Assembly: GCA_965247435.1 (NCBI GenBank)
Contig: OZ252019.1
Span: forward strand, 5,084,001-5,148,000
Source: Ilyomonas sp965247435
Lineage (GTDB): Bacteria > Bacteroidota > Bacteroidia > Chitinophagales > Chitinophagaceae
Direction of reading: 5' to 3'
DNA: 64,000 nucleotides
Part shown: positions 61,337 through 64,000 of the stretch, piece by piece
Layout: each line of letters opens with the position of its first letter
Numbering within the stretch: the first letter of the stretch is position 1
Notes under the pieces: model-generated
What the model saw: only the letters and a program-made list of their open reading frames with translations
Told to the model about the DNA's origin: nothing
The model's database searches: none
Position numbers and translations under genes: made by a program

Positions 61337-61461
61337 AGGCTTTTTTAAAGTCCCTTCAAATAATCCTTTTCCATTAGGATTAAGTTCTTTGTCTTTTATA
61401 AACTTGCTATAGTTAGCGTCTAATTGTTCCGGCGTCAAACGCTCTTTTTTTTCTTTGCCAT
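61317..61461 (-). pseudogene. Small gene convergent to the transposase, with A-tract frameshifts
   Basis: From ATG 61461 the frame reads MAKKKKSV and stops, but one more A in the A8 run gives KERLTPEQLDANYSKFIKDK, ELNPNGKGLFEGTLKK. A second one-base change at the A6 run near 61347 would end it as ASKASGS at 61317. Both are homopolymer shortenings, so sequencing error is possible. It overlaps the transposase 3' end by 20 bp. Confidence 0.45.
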
Positions 61462-61493
61462 AGCGCGAAGTTAAAGGAGATTATAAATAAAAA

Positions 61494-61523
61494 ATCCTGC
61501 AAGAGTTCCAGCTTTTGCAGGAT
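61494..61523 (-). terminator. Minus-strand hairpin with T-run
   Basis: Arms ATCCTGCAA / TTGCAGGAT, 12-nt loop. On the minus strand it is followed by T6 at 61493-61488, just before the ATG of the small gene at 61461. It would stop read-through from the right. Confidence 0.65.
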
Positions 61524-61583
61524 AGTGTGAACAACCACGCACTTTAAATGTTGGTTATTTTGTAATACTCAAAATGCACTAAC

Positions 61584-61697
61584 ATGCCAAAAGGAAAACT
61601 AAACAAGAGCGCCATAAGTGGCAGGATTGTTAAAAAATCAACGGTTAAGAGTAATCCGAAAACAACGTACACTCAAACCATTAGAAAAGGTAGATAA
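61584..61697 (+). CDS. Small basic protein, 37 aa
   Basis: Begins MPKGKLNKSAISGRIVKKST and ends TYTQTIRKGR. Highly basic. Followed after 26 bp by a clear terminator, which supports a short transcript. No family name known. Confidence 0.45.
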   Translation: MPKGKLNKSAISGRIVKKSTVKSNPKTTYTQTIRKGR

Positions 61698-61723
61698 TAT
61701 AAATTTACTAATTCATTTGATTT

Positions 61724-61750
61724 CCCCGCTCAAAGTTAGCGGGGTTTTTT
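61724..61750 (+). terminator. Rho-independent terminator
   Basis: Arms CCCCGCT / AGCGGGG (61724-61730, 61738-61744), loop CAAAGTT, T6 at 61745-61750. Confidence 0.85.
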
Positions 61751-61845
61751 ATTTTTATAAGGTCGTTAGACTTGTGTCTTGACTACACATACACCTTATA
61801 TTATTTCAAAGGCCACTGCAAACCATGTCAGGCGTAAAATAAATG

Positions 61846-61983
61846 CTATTCAGTCTTAATTGGCTTACCATTTTCTGTTGTTATTGGTTTTCCATCTTCA
61901 GTAACTATAGTCTTTTTACGTGTTATGCATGATGTGCTTAGTAAGGCGAAGATTGTGAATACTATTAAATATTTTTTAAACAT
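61846..61983 (-). CDS. Small lipoprotein, 45 aa
   Basis: Begins MFKKYLIVFTIFALLSTSCI: signal with lipobox LSTSC. The mature 27 residues are polar with a tandem motif (EDGKPITT, ENGKPIKT). Such tiny lipoproteins are common in Bacteroidota and unassigned; outer-membrane location is likely. Confidence 0.55.
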   Translation of the reverse strand: MFKKYLIVFTIFALLSTSCITRKKTIVTEDGKPITTENGKPIKTE

Positions 61984-62054
61984 AATTTCATTGGTGTAGT
62001 GATGCATTAACATACCTATTTTATTACTTTAATTAGGATACGGATTGTAGATTT

Positions 62055-62705
62055 TTAATACCGTGAACTATTAATTTTAGGTTTTTTAAAAACAAAATAG
62101 CCCAACCCAACTAAACCTAAAATTAAAGCAAACAATCCCCAAGGATTTTCTTGATTTTTCAGTTCTATTTCTTTTCTAACCTTCATGGTGTCTTCAAGAA
62201 GGTCACTGCGATTTTTTGTATTATCCAATACTTCAAATCTTATTATTTCAAGTGGGGTATCATAACTCAAGTTGCTTAAATCAATCTCAAATGCAGGACA
62301 TCCGAACTGCCTAAATCTTTCTCTTTCTTTTTCTTCTTTTTTGTTTGTAACATATATTTCTAAAAGCACCATCTTAGTTTCATCCAAATGTATTAGTACA
62401 TCAGGAGTAAAACTTCCCAAACTCTTTTCTATATCACTATCTACATACCTTGTCTTACCAGTTTTAGGCAGATTAATTTCATTATTATTCTCTATGAGCC
62501 ATTTTGCTATTTTATGCAAGTAGGTTTCTACATTACCTGAACAACTTTCGTTAAAAGAATGTGCAAAGTACATTTCCCTTATGCGTGTTTCAGGGTTATT
62601 ATTTTTTTTAACAAGCACCTTATTACAATCTACACAACGATATTCACCTTTTAAATTCGGCGCAATCTCTACAAGTATGCCCTTTATATTTTTAGCAATT
62701 CTCAT
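62055..62705 (-). CDS. CoiA-like nuclease domain protein with C-terminal membrane helix
   Basis: 216 aa. A zinc-finger-like pair CVDCNKVLVKK with a later FNESC; AHSFNESCSGNVETYLHKIA then KWLIENNN fits the CoiA N-terminal helix. FTPDVLIHLDETKMVLLEIY then VTNKKEE is a PD-(D/E)XK-like core (D, E-x-Y/V, K). Residues about 188-207 form a membrane helix (WGLFALILGLVGLGYFVF), followed by a basic end. CoiA acts in competence; a membrane-bound version near mobile DNA suggests cutting incoming DNA. Family call moderate. Confidence 0.65.
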   Translation of the reverse strand: MRIAKNIKGILVEIAPNLKGEYRCVDCNKVLVKKNNNPETRIREMYFAHSFNESCSGNVETYLHKIAKWLIENNNEINLPKTGKTRYVDSDIEKSLGSFTPDVLIHLDETKMVLLEIYVTNKKEEKERERFRQFGCPAFEIDLSNLSYDTPLEIIRFEVLDNTKNRSDLLEDTMKVRKEIELKNQENPWGLFALILGLVGLGYFVFKKPKINSSRY

Positions 62706-63842
62706 TTTTAGAATTTATAGCAAACAAATGTAACCATCGCGGTAAACATTCAATGGTTTACAAATGCAAAACACCCTCTGTACTTTTAATCTACTTTGTA
62801 TCTGTAGCCTTAAGATCACAATGAAAGTAACTGCTTGATATATTGCGACAATAGGGATGGAGCAAGTCGATTACTAACATGAAAATTTACTACTCAAATT
62901 ATCTATAAATTACTTTCATTAATAGATTCAGCTAATAATAGCGTATTAAAAAAATAAATATTTGCAACCCTGTTAAAAGTTATTTTAGTTATCAAAGAAA
63001 TAAACTAATGATTGTTAGTTAGTTATATAATTCCTATTTAACAGGTAGGATAAATCTCATTTTGAATTATAATTCCAAAACGTAGAAATTAATTTTTTAT
63101 GAGTAAAATAATTAATTACTTTACAGTACTTACTTCCTATCAAATAATTTCTCATATAACCAATAGCCTCTGCTTTTCATAGCATTGCTCAATCTGTAAT
63201 AGATTGCATAATATACTTAACCTCTCTACTGAGTAAGAATACTTTATTATAGGTATAAAGTCTCTATAGCCCGTCATCAAATCCTCCATCATATGGGTAA
63301 GTTTGATTTAGGGGATAAAAAAAGAGCCCGTTTTGTTCGAGCTCTTAAGACCATACTATTTTGGTTGCTACTACAAATAGCTGCCAGCATAATAGATTGG
63401 TCGATACAGACGATGTTAACATCGCCGACATGTACGAATGTGTTTCATTACATGTATTCCTGGTTTATCACTTTTGCGAGTTGGAAATTCAGGATACTGT
63501 TTTAAACACACCCCGCCCAGTTGTTTCCACAACTGGGTTTTATTTTAAACTAACTTCATCTGATAGTTTAGCATTTAAACAACATAAAGCAATTCTTTGT
63601 AAATTATAAATGTATGCAAATGAGCTATTTCCATTCCGTGAGATTAGAAGATTGCCGAAGGTATCAATAATAATTTTAAACGACAAAAAGAAATTTCAAA
63701 TAATTAAAAGATAATACCTTATACATTTTCTATTATAATAAAGTTCGACACAATTTAAATGGATGACTAATATGTTTATCCACACTTCTATGTACTCTTT
63801 CCTCCTATTTCCGGTTATGGGTTAGATGCTATTTTTAAATGT
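62706..63842. other. Long spacer with hairpins, no convincing gene
   Basis: 1.1 kb, very A+T-rich. Seen: a minus-strand terminator-like hairpin (AAGAGC 63323-63328, GCTCTT 63342-63347), a perfect 14-bp palindrome CGATGTTAACATCG at 63411-63424, a repeated ACATGT near 63429 and 63450, and a plus-strand terminator CCCAGTTGT-TTCC-ACAACTGGG at 63516-63537 followed by TTTTATTTT. ORFs at 63293-63609 have no family-like sequence. A short non-coding RNA between 63350 and 63545 is possible. Confidence 0.45.
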
Positions 63843-64000
63843 ATGGAGCATGCAGGTCGACGTATTCCAAATAGTTTTAAGAAGCATCGGATGATAGCCG
63901 GTTATTTGCAAAAGGATGTGTCCTTTCTGCTCGGTCATTCAAGCACGAACCAACTCTGCAGGTGGGAACGTGGCGAAGCTATGCCAAGCGTGCTCAATCT
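63843..64000 (+). CDS. XRE-like HTH protein, start only (cut by window end)
   Basis: ATG at 63843, 52 codons visible: MEHAGRRIPNSFKKHRMIAG, YLQKDVSFLLGHSSTNQLCR, WERGEAMPSVLN. This is the five-helix XRE pattern (VSFLLG, LCRWERGEAMPS). Probably a transcriptional regulator of the island; the rest is outside the window. Confidence 0.6.
   Translation, partial: MEHAGRRIPNSFKKHRMIAGYLQKDVSFLLGHSSTNQLCRWERGEAMPSVLN

Larger units (their letters stand above)
41075..64000. mobile_element. Integrated genomic island in yifB (left part; right end outside window)
   Basis: Begins at the yifB junction and continues to the window end without the missing yifB 3' part. Composition is clearly more A+T-rich than the preceding 30 kb. 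Contents: two serine recombinases, a TraG-like ATPase, three transposase genes or remnants, defence-type genes and several relics. No relaxase or type IV secretion genes are in view, so self-transfer cannot be judged. It could be a composite of more than one element. Confidence 0.75.

Noticed and set aside
63293..63609. Two overlapping plus-strand ORFs of 70 and 82 codons
   Set aside because: They span hairpins and a terminator and have no protein-like pattern; a non-coding explanation fits better.

Overview
The window reads as a chromosomal segment of a Bacteroidota bacterium, most likely family Chitinophagaceae. The pointers are gliding gene gldG, a GH144-type beta-1,2-glucanase, a Gram-negative envelope set (kdsB, lpxH, mtgA, rlpA), Bacteroidota-type promoters (TTTG, about 20 bp, then TAnnTTTG), several TTG starts and no dependence on Shine-Dalgarno sites. 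I cannot name the genus. I saw no tRNA, rRNA or CRISPR array.

Layout: 1-2057 holds the 5' part of a HerA-like ATPase and a complete NurA-like nuclease, one translationally coupled pair. 2237-6642 is a minus-strand housekeeping block (SDR, DUF92, nagA, omega-amidase, kdsB). 6985-11000 is an accessory patch, visibly richer in A+T: a three-gene toxin-antitoxin-SecB-chaperone locus, a chimeric ORF beginning with a transposase N-terminus, and an intact ISAs1-type insertion sequence with a 10-bp target duplication. 11263-41062 is mainly core genome: esterase, gldG, a domesticated IS3-like protein that has lost all catalytic residues, yjjG-type phosphatase, pheS, a molybdopterin oxidoreductase with its cytochrome b, a response regulator, GH3, LysE, mtgA, ruvB, a MarR regulator with twin operators, GH144 and an SGNH esterase, birA, rsfS, ftsH, a LUD protein, lpxH, gcvT, rlpA and a glycosyltransferase.

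At 41063-41074 the yifB/comM gene is cut after two thirds of its length. From there to the end of the window (at least 23 kb, A+T-rich) lies an integrated genomic island whose far end is not in view. It carries two large serine recombinases, a TraG/VirD4-like ATPase without other conjugation genes, small membrane proteins, a membrane-anchored dUTPase/dCTP-deaminase-like protein, a dead DNA methyltransferase, a PemK-like toxin, and a ubiquitin-like operon: a single polypeptide with E2, E1 and JAB (JAMM) domains plus a metallo-beta-lactamase-fold (MBL) protein. Upstream are a membrane protein and a second MBL gene that an IS630 element has split in two. Removing the IS restores the second MBL frame exactly. 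Further on are two lipoproteins, an unknown overlapping gene pair, an IS1595-type transposase with its own ribbon-helix-helix regulator and operators, a CoiA-like membrane-tethered nuclease and the start of an XRE regulator.

How the parts work together: the core genes serve envelope synthesis, proteostasis, translation and DNA repair. The accessory genes look like a defence/addiction inventory (HerA-NurA, toxin-antitoxin-chaperone, ubiquitin-like cassette, nucleotide-pool enzyme, restriction-type nuclease and methyltransferase relic), partly decayed by insertion sequences. Functional statements for the accessory genes rest on motif reading only.
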